A DNA stretch of 64,000 nt. It comes from Streptacidiphilus sp. PB12-B1b (GTDB lineage: Bacteria; Actinomycetota; Actinomycetes; Streptomycetales; Streptomycetaceae). Both the position numbers and the translations under genes were made by a program. Shown piece after piece: positions 25,611 to 37,751 of the stretch. The notes under the pieces are model-generated. The model made no database searches. It saw nothing but the letters and a program-made list of their open reading frames with translations, and was not told the DNA's origin. Every line of letters starts with the position of its first letter. Positions within the stretch are counted from its first letter, which is position 1. Location: contig NZ_CP048405.1 of assembly GCF_014084125.1 (NCBI RefSeq), positions 7,006,001 through 7,070,000 of the forward strand, given 5' to 3'.

Positions 25611-26219
25611 TTACGCCCGCAGCCAGGGCTCCGACGGCGCGGCCAGGGTCAGCTTCTGGTCGCTCCAGACCCCGTAGCGCGGGTTGACGGTGACCCCGAG
25701 CCGGTCGGCGGCGGCCGAGACGATCTTCTGCAGCTGCGTCCCGGCGTCACTGGCGGTCGGGTCCACGCCCGCGTGCTGGAGCAGCTCCAGCTCGCCCGCG
25801 CGCATCCGGTAGTACGTGTCCATCGCCGACGGCGCCAGCGACAGCTGCTGGACGAAGTCCTGCGACAGCGCCCGCGCGCCGCCCGCCTGCGCCGCGTCGG
25901 CCGCCTCCGCCTGCTGCACCTGGCCCTCGGTCACCGCGGGCAGCCCCTGCGCGGCCAGCGTCTGCTGCACCACCTGCGCCAGCACCAGCAGCTGCAGCGT
26001 CTGCCCGGAGACCGCCGAGCCCTGCTGGGCGGTCGGGTCCTGGGCCAGCGCCGTCTGGTAGGCCGTGACGTCCGCCTGCAGCGTCGCCACGGCGATCCGG
26101 TGGCCGCCCACCACGGCGGCGGCGCCGGGGTGCTCACTCCCCGCCGAGCACCCGGTCAGGGCCGCGGCCGCGCACGCGGCGAGGGCGGCAACGGCGGTAC
26201 GGCGACGACGGCGGTTCAC
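25611..26219 (-). CDS. SurA N-terminal-like lipoprotein
   Basis: The product has 202 residues and starts with GTG at 26217-26219, behind a perfect AGGAGG. A twin-charged N-terminus (NRRRRR) and hydrophobic stretch lead to the lipobox LTGC at about residue 24, so it should be a membrane-anchored lipoprotein. The rest matches the SurA N-terminal chaperone region: VVGGHRIAVATLQADV and a helical Gln-rich body. No PPIase domain is present. Streptomyces homologues of this small protein lie near mfd, as here. It probably helps fold exported proteins; this is inferred. Confidence 0.85.
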   Translation of the reverse strand: MNRRRRRTAVAALAACAAAALTGCSAGSEHPGAAAVVGGHRIAVATLQADVTAYQTALAQDPTAQQGSAVSGQTLQLLVLAQVVQQTLAAQGLPAVTEGQVQQAEAADAAQAGGARALSQDFVQQLSLAPSAMDTYYRMRAGELELLQHAGVDPTASDAGTQLQKIVSAAADRLGVTVNPRYGVWSDQKLTLAAPSEPWLRA

Positions 26220-26348
26220 AGGGCCTCCTGGCAGTGACGGCGCTGCGGGCACAGGGCACGCATGCGACTGACGATACGTCTGATCACCTGTCCGAGAGGG
26301 AGAATAGGCGCGCCGGAGCACCACTGTCACCAGGTCGGCGGCGGCGGG

Positions 26349-27227
26349 TCAGCCGACCCGGGTGGGCTCGTCCGCAGCGGCGGCCTCCGGAACCGGGGTG
26401 ACCTCGCCGAAGCGGGCCAGCGCCAGGGCGCCCGCCACCGCCACCGCGAAGCCGGCGATCGCCAGCGGGACCATCCCGGGCCGGGTGCGGTCGCCCAGCA
26501 GCACCACCCCGAGCACGGCCGGCAGCGCCGTCTCGCCGAGCACCATCGCCGCGGTCGCGGTGGTCACCTTGCCGCCGCGCACACCCTCGGTCATGAACAC
26601 GAAGGACACCGCGCCGCCCGCCAGCAGCGCGTACGTGGCCGGATCGGTCAGCAGCGGCACCAGGTCCATACCGTGCACCGCCGGCAGCACCCGCACCGCC
26701 AGGCCGACCACGCCGAAGCCCAGGCCGCACAGGGCGCCCATGACCGCCGCGCGCAGCGGCTCGCGCAGCCGCCAGACGAAGCCGCCGACCGCCGCGATCA
26801 CCGCCACCGCCGCCAGCAGCATCCAGTGGAACGCCGTGGACGGCTGCCGGTGGCCCTCCGCCCCGGCGGTCGCGCCGAGGACGGCCAGGCCGACGCAGAC
26901 CCCGGCCACGCCCAGCCACTCGGCGCGGCCGAGCCGGATCTTCAGCATCGCCGCGCCCAGCACCGCCGTCACCGCCAGCGCGCCCGCCAGCGCGGCCTGC
27001 ACCACGTACAGCGGCAGCGAGCGCAGCGCGATCAGCTGGGCGACGAAGCCCAGGCCGTCCAGCAGCAGCCCGGCCGCGAAGGGCAGATTGACCATGGCCC
27101 GGACGGTGCCGAGCAGGCCCGAGCCGTCGGCGGCGGGCGAGTGCCGCTGCGCGCCGAGGGCCTGCAGGACCATGGCGACGCCGAAGAACAGTGCGGCGGC
27201 GAGCGCCATGACGAGTCCGAAGAGCAT
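26349..27227 (-). CDS. DMT/EamA-type membrane transporter
   Basis: The 292-residue protein has about ten hydrophobic helices starting MLFGLVMALAAALFFG, in the two-half arrangement of drug/metabolite transporters (LYVVQAALAGALAVTAVLGAAMLKIRLGRAEWLGV in the first half, ATAAMVLGETALPAVLGVVLLGD in the second). Substrate unknown; related actinobacterial proteins are sometimes called magnesium-transporter-like. It lies between mfd and the SurA-like gene, all on the minus strand with gaps of 77-129 bp. Confidence 0.85.
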   Translation of the reverse strand: MLFGLVMALAAALFFGVAMVLQALGAQRHSPAADGSGLLGTVRAMVNLPFAAGLLLDGLGFVAQLIALRSLPLYVVQAALAGALAVTAVLGAAMLKIRLGRAEWLGVAGVCVGLAVLGATAGAEGHRQPSTAFHWMLLAAVAVIAAVGGFVWRLREPLRAAVMGALCGLGFGVVGLAVRVLPAVHGMDLVPLLTDPATYALLAGGAVSFVFMTEGVRGGKVTTATAAMVLGETALPAVLGVVLLGDRTRPGMVPLAIAGFAVAVAGALALARFGEVTPVPEAAAADEPTRVG

Positions 27228-27304
27228 ACGTCGAGCCTATCCGCCCCGGCGGCGGAACCCGTCACCGCACGTCAGCGCCCACCCGCGTCAGCGCCCACCC
27301 CGCG

Positions 27305-30892
<3,588 letters not shown>

Positions 30893-30998
30893 GGACTTCT
30901 CTCAGCCGGGGGCAACGCGCAGCACCCCGTCTGCGCGGCAGCCGGGGGGCCTCCAGCGTACGCCCCCGGCCGGGGGCGCCGCCCGGCCGTTACGCCGG

Positions 30999-32261
30999 TT
31001 ACGCCTCTTCGGACACGACGCTGTCGGACACAGCGCTGTCGGACACAGCGCTGTCCACAGCCTGGGGACGGGCCGCACTGCTGCCCGGCCCGGAACCGAC
31101 CGGCCCGGCCTGGCCCCGGGCGCCCGGTGAGCCGGGGAACGGCGCGGGCCCCGCCGACAGCGGCGACGCCCCCAGCGCGCGCCCGGCGCGGCCGGGCAGC
31201 CCGGCGGCGCCTGTGGCGTCGTGCCCGGCCCGGGCCGTTCCCGGGCCCTGGGCGGCGGGGGCGCGGTCGGCGGGCGCGGGCGCATCTGCCTGCGCACCGG
31301 CGCCGGGGCCTGGCCCGCCGTCATCGGCACCGGCGACGGCGACGGTGGCGGTGTCGGCGTCGGCGTCGGCGTCCGGGTCGGGGGCGGTCGGGGCCACGCC
31401 GACCAGGGCGGTCAGGGTCTGCCGGATGTGGTCGAGGTGGGCCCGCAGCTCGGCGCGGTGCTCGGCGAAGACCTCCTCCTCGCGGACCGAGGCGTCGGCG
31501 ATCCGGGCGGCCTCCCGGTGGGCGGCCCCGATCAGCCGCTCGGCCTGGGTGGCGGCCTCGGCCTCGATGTCCGCGGCCTGTGCCAGCATGGCCTTGCGGT
31601 AGCGCTCCGCGTCGGCCAGGCGGCGCTCCACCGCGGCGGCGGCCGTCTCCAGCACGGCGGTGGCGTCGGCCTCCAGCGCGTCCTGTTCCCGGTCGGCGGC
31701 GAGCTGCCGGGCCGCCAGCGAGGTCTTTGAGTCGTGCGCGGCGGCCGCGGCCCGGCCCCGGACCTCCTCGGCGTCGGCCTCGGCGGCCTCGGCCTGGGCG
31801 CGGGCCTCGCGCCGGGCCTCGGCCAGCTCCGCGTCGGCCTCGCTGCGGGCCCAGGCCAGCTCCCGGCGGGCGGCCTCGTCCGCCCCGGTGGTCACCCGGG
31901 TCGCGTAGCTGCGGGTGTCGACGGCGAGCGCGGCGGCGTCGGCGCGGGCCTGGGCGTCCAGCTGCCCGGCCTGCTCCTCGGCCCCGGTGCGCACCGCCCG
32001 GGCCTCCTCCTCGGCGAGGTCCAGCAGCCGGACGGCGCGCTCGCCCAGCTCCGCGAAGTCGGGCGGCCCGGCCTGGGCCGCTGCCCGGAGCGCGTCGTCC
32101 AGCTCCTGCTCCAGCCCGCGGGCGAGCCGGCCGAGATCGGCCAGCCGCTGCCAGGCCCGGTCCCGCTCGGCGGTGATTCCGTCCAGGGCCTGTTCGACCT
32201 GGGGGATCGCATAGCCGCGGCGGGCGACGGTGAAGCCGTGCGGAGAGACGGCGTCGCTCAT
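30999..32261 (-). CDS. DivIVA-like coiled-coil protein (cellulose-binding-protein family)
   Basis: The 420-residue product starts MSDAVSPHGFTVARRGYAIPQVEQALD, the N-terminal motif of DivIVA-like actinobacterial proteins. About 250 residues of Ala/Glu/Arg-rich coiled coil follow, and then a disordered Pro/Gly/Ala tail from about residue 285. The tail ends in short repeats (AVSDS). In Streptomyces, relatives such as Scy and FilP organise the growing hyphal tip; a similar cytoskeletal role is likely but not shown. The start has AGGACC before it, and a 35-bp palindrome lies 34 bp upstream. Confidence 0.8.
   Translation of the reverse strand: MSDAVSPHGFTVARRGYAIPQVEQALDGITAERDRAWQRLADLGRLARGLEQELDDALRAAAQAGPPDFAELGERAVRLLDLAEEEARAVRTGAEEQAGQLDAQARADAAALAVDTRSYATRVTTGADEAARRELAWARSEADAELAEARREARAQAEAAEADAEEVRGRAAAAAHDSKTSLAARQLAADREQDALEADATAVLETAAAAVERRLADAERYRKAMLAQAADIEAEAATQAERLIGAAHREAARIADASVREEEVFAEHRAELRAHLDHIRQTLTALVGVAPTAPDPDADADADTATVAVAGADDGGPGPGAGAQADAPAPADRAPAAQGPGTARAGHDATGAAGLPGRAGRALGASPLSAGPAPFPGSPGARGQAGPVGSGPGSSAARPQAVDSAVSDSAVSDSVVSEEA
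31011..31055. repeat. In-frame 15-bp tandem repeat x 3
   Basis: GGACAC(A/G)(G/A)CGCTGTC, three units, at the 3' end of the coiled-coil gene. It encodes the repeated five-residue tail unit (VSDSA/VSDSV) just before the stop. Confidence 0.85.
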
Positions 32262-32294
32262 GGGGCTGGTCCTCTCATCCGATGAATGAATCAG

Positions 32295-32329
32295 GTGCGC
32301 AAATGATCAGTATCTGATCAATTGTGCAC
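32295..32329. promoter_or_regulatory. 35-bp near-perfect palindrome upstream of the coiled-coil gene
   Basis: GTGCGCAAATGATCAG, then TAT, then CTGATCAATTGTGCAC: arms of 16 nt pair at 14 positions. It is AT-rich in a GC-rich region and lies 34-68 bp before the start codon at 32261, where a promoter would be. It looks like an operator for a dimeric regulator; which one is unknown. Confidence 0.75.
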
Positions 32330-32383
32330 AGACTCATCGCCTACCCCGGAGGACCGACACCCAGCGCCCAGAACAAGCCGTGC

Positions 32384-34837
32384 TCAGAACAGGCCGTCCC
32401 ACAGCTGCTCCAGCACCACCGACCACCAGGTCTCCGGTGTGGCCAGCGCCGCCGGGTCCAGCGCCAGCAGCTCCGTCTGCAGGTCCACCGTCCAGCGCGC
32501 GGCCTGCTCCGGCGTCAGCCCGAAGCGGAACCGCCACAGCCGTCCCAGCGCCGCCATGCAGCGGATGAACTCCGGCAGGCCGGTGTTGACGAAACGCGGC
32601 CGCTGCGCCTCCGGACCGGCCGGGTGCGCGGGCGTCCCCAGATCCACCGCCACGATCGCCGCCGTGCCGTACTGCACGCACAGCTGGCGACCGTAGTCGT
32701 TGCCCAGCACCAGGTAGGTGCCCGCGTCCGGCCCGGCCGCGATGCCGCGCTCGGCCGCCAGCTCCGCCAGGGTCGGCATCGGACGCCCCGGCTGCGACTG
32801 CGCCCAGAAGAACGGACCGAACTCCAGCGGCACCCCGGCCCAGATCAGCGCCGTCGAGACGGCCTCGGGCACGCCCTGCCGGGAGACCGCCTGCGACTCG
32901 TGCCGGAACACGTTCTGCGCGCCGAACGCCTGTGCCAGCTCGTCCGCCAGCGCCTGCGGCGCCAGCGGCGGCGAGGGCGGCACCGAGCCCTGGGCGGGCA
33001 GCGGCACCCGCTGCGAGCGCTGCGGCGCCGGCCCGGACGCGTGCGTGTGCAGCTCCGTGTGGTGCTCCAGCAGGTGCTGGACGCCGCGCTGCCGGGCCGC
33101 CTGGTCCAGCCCGTACGGGGCGATGCTGCTCACCCGCACGTTGGGCCACGCCTCCTGCACCATCCGCCGGCAGTAGCCCGCCGGGAGGTCGCAGCTCTCC
33201 AGCTCGGTGTGCAGCTCCAGCACCTGCTCCGGCGGCACGTTCAGCCGCCGGACCTCCTGCAGGATCTGCCACTCCGGGTGCGGCATGCCCAGCGCGGACC
33301 GCTGGATGATCTGCTGCTCCGAACCGTCCGGGCCTCGGTAGCGCAGCACCGCCAGGTAGCCCGGCCCGACCGCGGGCACCCCGGGCGGAGGCGTCCCCGG
33401 CGACGGCTGCGCCTGCGGGCCCGCCGTCGGCGGGGCGGGCGGCGGCGGGGGCACCGCGCCGGAACCGGCCCGGCCGTCCAGCGCGGGCGCGAACTGCGTC
33501 GGGACGTAGCTGTCCCCCGCCGGGACGCCGGAGGCCGGCGTCTGCGGCAGCAGCCCCGGCGGGGGCGGCGGCGGAGGCATGCCCGGACCGGCATGCCCCG
33601 AGGACACGGGCCCCGGGGACGCGGCCCCGGACGGCCCCGGATCGGCCAGCAGCCCCGGCGGAGGCGGAGGCGGCGCCCCCGGCCCGGCCGGACGGACGGC
33701 AGGCGCGGGCGCATGCGCGGACACCGGCGCGGGCGCGCCGGGCGGGACCGGCGGCAGGCTGCCCGGCTGCGCCAGCATCGTCGGCGCATGGTCCAGCCCG
33801 GCCCCGCCGGGCTGCACCGGGATGAACCCGGGCGGCGGGGGCGGGGGCGTCCCCGGCCCCCCGACAGACTGCGGCGACCGACCCGGCTGCGGGGCGTGCG
33901 CCTGCTGCGGGGCCTGCGCCTGCTGCGGTACGTACGGCGGCTGCGGTACGTACGGCGGCTGCGGTGTGTGCGGCGGAGCCTGCTGCGGCTGCGGGGCCTG
34001 CGCCTCGGGCGCGCGGGGCGGGGCGGGCGGCGGCGTCACCGACGACTGCGGCGGCTGCGGCGGCAGGTAGGCCGACTGCGCCGACGGCGGCGCGTACACC
34101 GGCGGCCGACGCTCGCCGTCCACCGGGCCGCCCGGGCCGCCCGGGCCGCCCTGGCCGCCCGGAACACCGGGGACGCCGGGGCCGCCCTGAATGCCAGGAA
34201 CGCCCGGGCCGCCCTGAACGCCCGGACCGCCGGGGCCGCCCGGGGCGCGGCCCGCTGGGGCGTCGGGCGGGGCCAGCATCGTCGGCACGTCCCCCGGCGG
34301 GCCGTCCGACACCGGCGGAGCCACCAGCAGCGACGGCTCCTCGACCGCCTGCCGGTGCGCCTCCGGACCCGCGCCAGCGCCGTGCGGCTCCGGCCCCGCG
34401 CCAGCGCCGTGCGGCTCCCGGCCCGCGCCGGCGCCCAGCGGCAGCCCGGCGGCCTCCGCGGCGATCGCCGCGGCCCCCGCCTCGCGCAGCCACTGCGGCG
34501 GGCTCAGCAGGAAGGACGTCGCCTCCGCCAGCTCCGCGTCCGGCGGCGCCGGGGTCCTGGTCGGGGTCGCCCCCACCGGACGCCCGTACGCCTCCTCGTA
34601 GCGGCGCACCACATCGTTGACGGGCAGCGCGGGCCACAGCGTGACCGCCCCGCCGTCCCGGGAGATCACCAGCCGCACCGCACCGCCGTCCGACGAGGGG
34701 CCGCCCGCGCGGTCCACCGCCCAGGCCACGAAGCCCAGGTCGAACTCCCGCACCCGCACCTCGCGGCGCTGGTACGAGGGCACACCCTCGTTGATCCACT
34801 CCTCGGCGCGCTGCTGCGCCTCCGCATAGGTCACCAC
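32384..34837 (-). CDS. Deaminase-like plus SUKH-4 protein with long Pro-rich linker
   Basis: The 817-residue product has four parts. Residues 1-95 form a small domain (WINEGVPSYQRREVRVREFDLGFVAWA) seen in other streptomycete toxin/immunity-type proteins. Residues about 95-490 are a Pro/Gly/Ala linker with collagen-like GGPGGPGVQ repeats and PPPPPPG blocks. Residues about 493-600 resemble a nucleic-acid deaminase: HPEW near 519 and CDLPAGYC near 549-556 supply an H-x-E and two Cys. Residues about 610-817 resemble SUKH-4 immunity proteins (LVLGNDYGRQLCVQYGT). No signal peptide. Starts GTG 34835-34837 after GGAGGGGTGA, 7 bp behind the WHH/SUKH gene. Domain names come from motif recognition. Confidence 0.7.
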   Translation of the reverse strand: MVTYAEAQQRAEEWINEGVPSYQRREVRVREFDLGFVAWAVDRAGGPSSDGGAVRLVISRDGGAVTLWPALPVNDVVRRYEEAYGRPVGATPTRTPAPPDAELAEATSFLLSPPQWLREAGAAAIAAEAAGLPLGAGAGREPHGAGAGPEPHGAGAGPEAHRQAVEEPSLLVAPPVSDGPPGDVPTMLAPPDAPAGRAPGGPGGPGVQGGPGVPGIQGGPGVPGVPGGQGGPGGPGGPVDGERRPPVYAPPSAQSAYLPPQPPQSSVTPPPAPPRAPEAQAPQPQQAPPHTPQPPYVPQPPYVPQQAQAPQQAHAPQPGRSPQSVGGPGTPPPPPPGFIPVQPGGAGLDHAPTMLAQPGSLPPVPPGAPAPVSAHAPAPAVRPAGPGAPPPPPPGLLADPGPSGAASPGPVSSGHAGPGMPPPPPPPGLLPQTPASGVPAGDSYVPTQFAPALDGRAGSGAVPPPPPAPPTAGPQAQPSPGTPPPGVPAVGPGYLAVLRYRGPDGSEQQIIQRSALGMPHPEWQILQEVRRLNVPPEQVLELHTELESCDLPAGYCRRMVQEAWPNVRVSSIAPYGLDQAARQRGVQHLLEHHTELHTHASGPAPQRSQRVPLPAQGSVPPSPPLAPQALADELAQAFGAQNVFRHESQAVSRQGVPEAVSTALIWAGVPLEFGPFFWAQSQPGRPMPTLAELAAERGIAAGPDAGTYLVLGNDYGRQLCVQYGTAAIVAVDLGTPAHPAGPEAQRPRFVNTGLPEFIRCMAALGRLWRFRFGLTPEQAARWTVDLQTELLALDPAALATPETWWSVVLEQLWDGLF

Positions 34838-34844
34838 GCCCGGC

Positions 34845-35867
34845 TCACCCCTCCACCGGGACGGCGCGGGCGAAGCCGCCGTCCACCATCAGCTGTGCCA
34901 CCGTCTGCAGCTCGGGCGGGCTGCCCGCCAGCCGCAGCAGGAACCCGTCGAAGTCGTCGCCGCACGGCAGCAGCAGCCGCTCGCAGCGCTGCTGCGGCGT
35001 CAGCCCCGGATCGCCGTCGTCCCGGGCGTCGTCGTAGGGCAGGAACCACACCGTGCCGATCGACGCGCCCTTCACCTTCAGCGCGATCAGACCGCCCTGG
35101 ACGTAGGCCACCCCGAGGTAGTCCTTGGTCAGGTGGTCGCGCAGGCACTTGTTGACGTACACCAGGTCGTCGACGCCGCGCTCCTGACGCAGGGTGAGGA
35201 ACGGCTGGTCGACCAGGACGCCCAGCTCGGTGTCGAGGGCCATGCCCTGGGGCGCGCGGCCCCCGGCCGCCTTGAGGAATGTCCGGTACGGCCCGGGCAG
35301 GCTGTAGCCCAGCCCCTCCTCCGCCGCCTGCATCCGCGTCTCGTCCACCCCCGCGGCCTGGACCGGCCCGTCCGGCTCCGCCCCGGACGGCTGCGGCTCC
35401 AGCGGGTCCAGCGCGAAGTGCACCGGCCGCCGCTCCTGCAACGGACGGGTGCCGCGCTTGCCGTGGTCCGCGGTGGACACGGCCAGGCCGCCGTGGTGCC
35501 GCAGCAGCGACTTCACCTCGACCGGTATCAACTCCATCCGGCGGCTGCCGGGCTGCGCCGGGCGCACCGAGTGGTGCCAGGTCCAGCCCGCCGGGGTCGC
35601 CACCGGCGACTCCAGGCCCGCCCACAGCTCGTGCCCCTGGGCGTGCAGCGCGGCATTGGCCGAGACGTAGTCGGTGAGCCGCAGCTCGTCCACCCCGAAG
35701 CCCTGCGGCGGATCGGCCACCTCGGCCGCCGCCCGCGCGTACGGGCCGAAGTCCGGATGCCCCTGACCGTCCACACGCACGCCGCCCGGATACCTGGCGG
35801 CGCGCACGGGATCGGGGAAGTGCACGACCTGCCCGGCGTAGGCCGCGTTGGGCCGACCTGTCGTCAT
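34845..35867 (-). CDS. WHH-type nuclease-like domain fused to SMI1/KNR4 (SUKH) domain
   Basis: The product has 340 residues. The N-terminal half fits the HNH/Endo VII WHH toxin fold: PDFGPYARAAAEV (about 38), then GWTWHHS (about 92-98), RMELIPVEVK and RHHGG (about 123-127). The usual His before the last motif is replaced by Lys (EVK), so activity may be reduced. Residues about 175-330 form a SUKH/SMI1-KNR4 domain (LGYSLPGPYRTFLKAAGG), a family known to neutralise such nucleases. A nuclease and its likely inhibitor are thus in one chain. ATG 35865-35867 follows AGGGGGC. It is the first gene of a two-gene unit with the deaminase/SUKH-4 protein. Confidence 0.75.
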   Translation of the reverse strand: MTTGRPNAAYAGQVVHFPDPVRAARYPGGVRVDGQGHPDFGPYARAAAEVADPPQGFGVDELRLTDYVSANAALHAQGHELWAGLESPVATPAGWTWHHSVRPAQPGSRRMELIPVEVKSLLRHHGGLAVSTADHGKRGTRPLQERRPVHFALDPLEPQPSGAEPDGPVQAAGVDETRMQAAEEGLGYSLPGPYRTFLKAAGGRAPQGMALDTELGVLVDQPFLTLRQERGVDDLVYVNKCLRDHLTKDYLGVAYVQGGLIALKVKGASIGTVWFLPYDDARDDGDPGLTPQQRCERLLLPCGDDFDGFLLRLAGSPPELQTVAQLMVDGGFARAVPVEG

Positions 35868-36093
35868 CGAGATTGCCCCCTGCTGGAACTGTCTGCCGGT
35901 CCAAGACTAGGGGCTGACCGGGCCCGGTGGATCTCCGGATTCTCCGCAGGGCCGCACCGGCACCCCGACTTCCGCATCCCTGTGGGCATTTGGCAGGCTG
36001 GCACCCTGCAGCAGCGGTGAGCGACCCTCACCCACGGGGGCTGCCGCGCGGCAAGTATCCCTGCTCCGCCGTGCGCAAGGACACGGAGGACCC

Positions 36094-36573
36094 ATGGACG
36101 TGGATACCGGCGAGCACCGACCGGCGGCCGCGGCACCCCTGCTGCGCCAGCGCCGGGACAGCCTCATGCCGATCGTGGCGGCCGCCCTGTCGGTGCGCAG
36201 CGGCACCCACACCTGCGTCGGCGAGAAGACCGGGCCGCCGCCCCCGCTGCACCCGCTGGTGTCCGAGTTCCTGGACGCCCTGCCGGACGCGCAGCGCGAA
36301 CGGTTCACCGGGCGCTGTCCGGAGGCCGTGCTGCTGTCGCAGTTCTTCACCGCCGCCGAGGAAGGCCGCTCCAAGCGCGCCGCGCGCAAGCCCTTCACCG
36401 AGGGCGACGCCCGCAAGTCGCTGCGCGGGGCCCGGATGACGACCGTCCGCATCCGCGAGGAGGGAGACCCGGCGCACGGCACCCACCAGCCGCCCTGCCG
36501 CTCCTGCGCGCCGCTGCTGGCCCACTACGGGGTGCAGTCCGTCGCCCTCGGCTCCGCCCCCGCCTCCGCCTGA
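36094..36573 (+). CDS. YwqJ-like deaminase domain protein
   Basis: The 159-residue, stand-alone deaminase-fold protein carries CPEA (Cys75, Glu77) and PPCRSC (Cys135, Cys138), giving the zinc-binding Cys and catalytic Glu expected of the YwqJ group, known as C-terminal toxin domains in other bacteria. Here there is no delivery domain and no signal peptide, so it would act inside the cell. The ATG follows GGAGG. It is divergent from the WHH/SUKH gene across 226 bp and is followed by the SUKH-3 gene after 44 bp, the usual place for an immunity partner. Activity is inferred. Confidence 0.75.
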   Translation: MDVDTGEHRPAAAAPLLRQRRDSLMPIVAAALSVRSGTHTCVGEKTGPPPPLHPLVSEFLDALPDAQRERFTGRCPEAVLLSQFFTAAEEGRSKRAARKPFTEGDARKSLRGARMTTVRIREEGDPAHGTHQPPCRSCAPLLAHYGVQSVALGSAPASA

Positions 36574-36617
36574 ACCCGCGCCGAGGCCGCACCCCGCACT
36601 ACCCAGAACGGATCACC

Positions 36618-37106
36618 GTGGACGTCAGATTCCCCGCCGACGCAGCATCGGTCCTCACCAAGGCCGGCTGGTTCCCCGGCCGCCGCCAGCTGCCCCGCGC
36701 CGAGCAGTGGGCGGACGCCCTGATCAACCACAGCTCCCCGGAGGGCCACCGGCACTCCGTCTTCCCCGCCGCCGTCGAGGCCTGGGCGGAGTTCGGCGGG
36801 CTGACGGTCGATCTGGAGGGCGCCGGCCGCGACCAGGCCCGGACGCCGTTCACCATCGACCCCATGGCCGGGCTGCACCAGCCGCGCACCCTGGCCGACC
36901 TCGGCCGCGCCCTGGACCTGCCGCTCGCCCCCCTCGGCGAGGAGCGCGACGGCCAGGCCCTGCTGGCCATCGACGCGCTGGGCCGGGTCTACAGCCTGGA
37001 CCACACCGGCGAATGGTTCCTGGGCCAGACCATGGACCGCGCGCTGACCACCCTGATCGTGGGCACCACACCGGAACGGCTGCAGTTCGTCGCCGACGCG
37101 CTCTAG
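36618..37106 (+). CDS. SUKH-3 family immunity-type protein
   Basis: The 162-residue protein resembles SUKH-3: LTKAGWFPGRRQLPRAEQW, AVEAWAEFGGLTVDL, and the C-terminal LGQTMDRALTTLI. SUKH proteins are known to bind and block toxic nucleases and deaminases. It starts GTG 36618-36620 with only a weak ribosome binding site, so it may be translated by coupling to the deaminase gene 44 bp before it. It probably guards against that deaminase. Confidence 0.78.
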   Translation: MDVRFPADAASVLTKAGWFPGRRQLPRAEQWADALINHSSPEGHRHSVFPAAVEAWAEFGGLTVDLEGAGRDQARTPFTIDPMAGLHQPRTLADLGRALDLPLAPLGEERDGQALLAIDALGRVYSLDHTGEWFLGQTMDRALTTLIVGTTPERLQFVADAL

Positions 37107-37151
37107 CCGCTCCCGGCAGGCCCGGCCCGCGACCGTTCCCGGCAGGCGTCC

Positions 37152-37168
37152 GGCAGGCCCGGCCTGCC
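37152..37168. terminator. Possible bidirectional terminator between SUKH-3 and GntR genes
   Basis: GGCAGGCC-C-GGCCTGCC, a GC-rich inverted repeat between two convergent genes. No T-run, so efficiency is uncertain. Confidence 0.35.
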
Positions 37169-37212
37169 GCCCGGCCCCGGCAGGTCCGGCGCCGGGCGGC
37201 ACCCGGACGCCG

Positions 37213-37584
37213 TCAGCCCTCGCCGTAGGCGTCCCGCAGCGCCGCCTCCACCACCGCCCGGGCCTCCTGCGGCGGCACGCCCAGCCCGCGCACCAGCCGC
37301 GCGTACTCGGCCGCGGCCCGCGCGGCGGCCCGGCGCGAGGAGTCGCCGGAGGCCGCGACGACCGTGCCGTGCCGCCCCCGGGTCTCCACCACCCCGGCCG
37401 ACTCCAGCTCCCGGTACGCCTTGGCGACGGTGTTCACCGCCAGCCCCAGCTCCTCGGCCAGCCGCCGCACCGTCGGCAGCCGCATCCCCACCGGCGCGGC
37501 GCCGCTCCGCGCCGACTCGGCGATCTGCGCCCTGATCTGCTCGTACGGCGGAACCTGCGAGGCGGGGTCGAGAACGATCTGCAC
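37213..37584 (-). CDS. GntR family transcriptional regulator (YtrA-type)
   Basis: The 123-residue DNA-binding protein has a winged helix (YEQIRAQIAESARSGAAPVGMRLPTVRRLAEELGLAVNTVAKAYRELESAGVVETRGRHGTVV) and a short C-terminal helix pair, the size of the YtrA subgroup. I choose GTG 37582-37584 because GGAGG lies 8 nt before it; the frame continues upstream through repeats. It follows the sensor kinase on the same strand after 236 bp of repeats. YtrA-type regulators often control ABC transporters or membrane proteins; no such partner is adjacent. Confidence 0.88.
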   Translation of the reverse strand: MQIVLDPASQVPPYEQIRAQIAESARSGAAPVGMRLPTVRRLAEELGLAVNTVAKAYRELESAGVVETRGRHGTVVAASGDSSRRAAARAAAEYARLVRGLGVPPQEARAVVEAALRDAYGEG

Positions 37585-37751
37585 GGAACGGGCCTCCGGG
37601 AGGACTGGCACAGCGGTCCCCCTACGGTAGTACCGCCACAGCACCCCGCCCCGCCACGGCACCCCACCGCCCAGCCATGCCCGCACCGCCCGTCACCGCG
37701 CCGCCCGTCACCGGCTGCCCGCACCCCGCGCACCCGCGCTTCACCGCGTCA

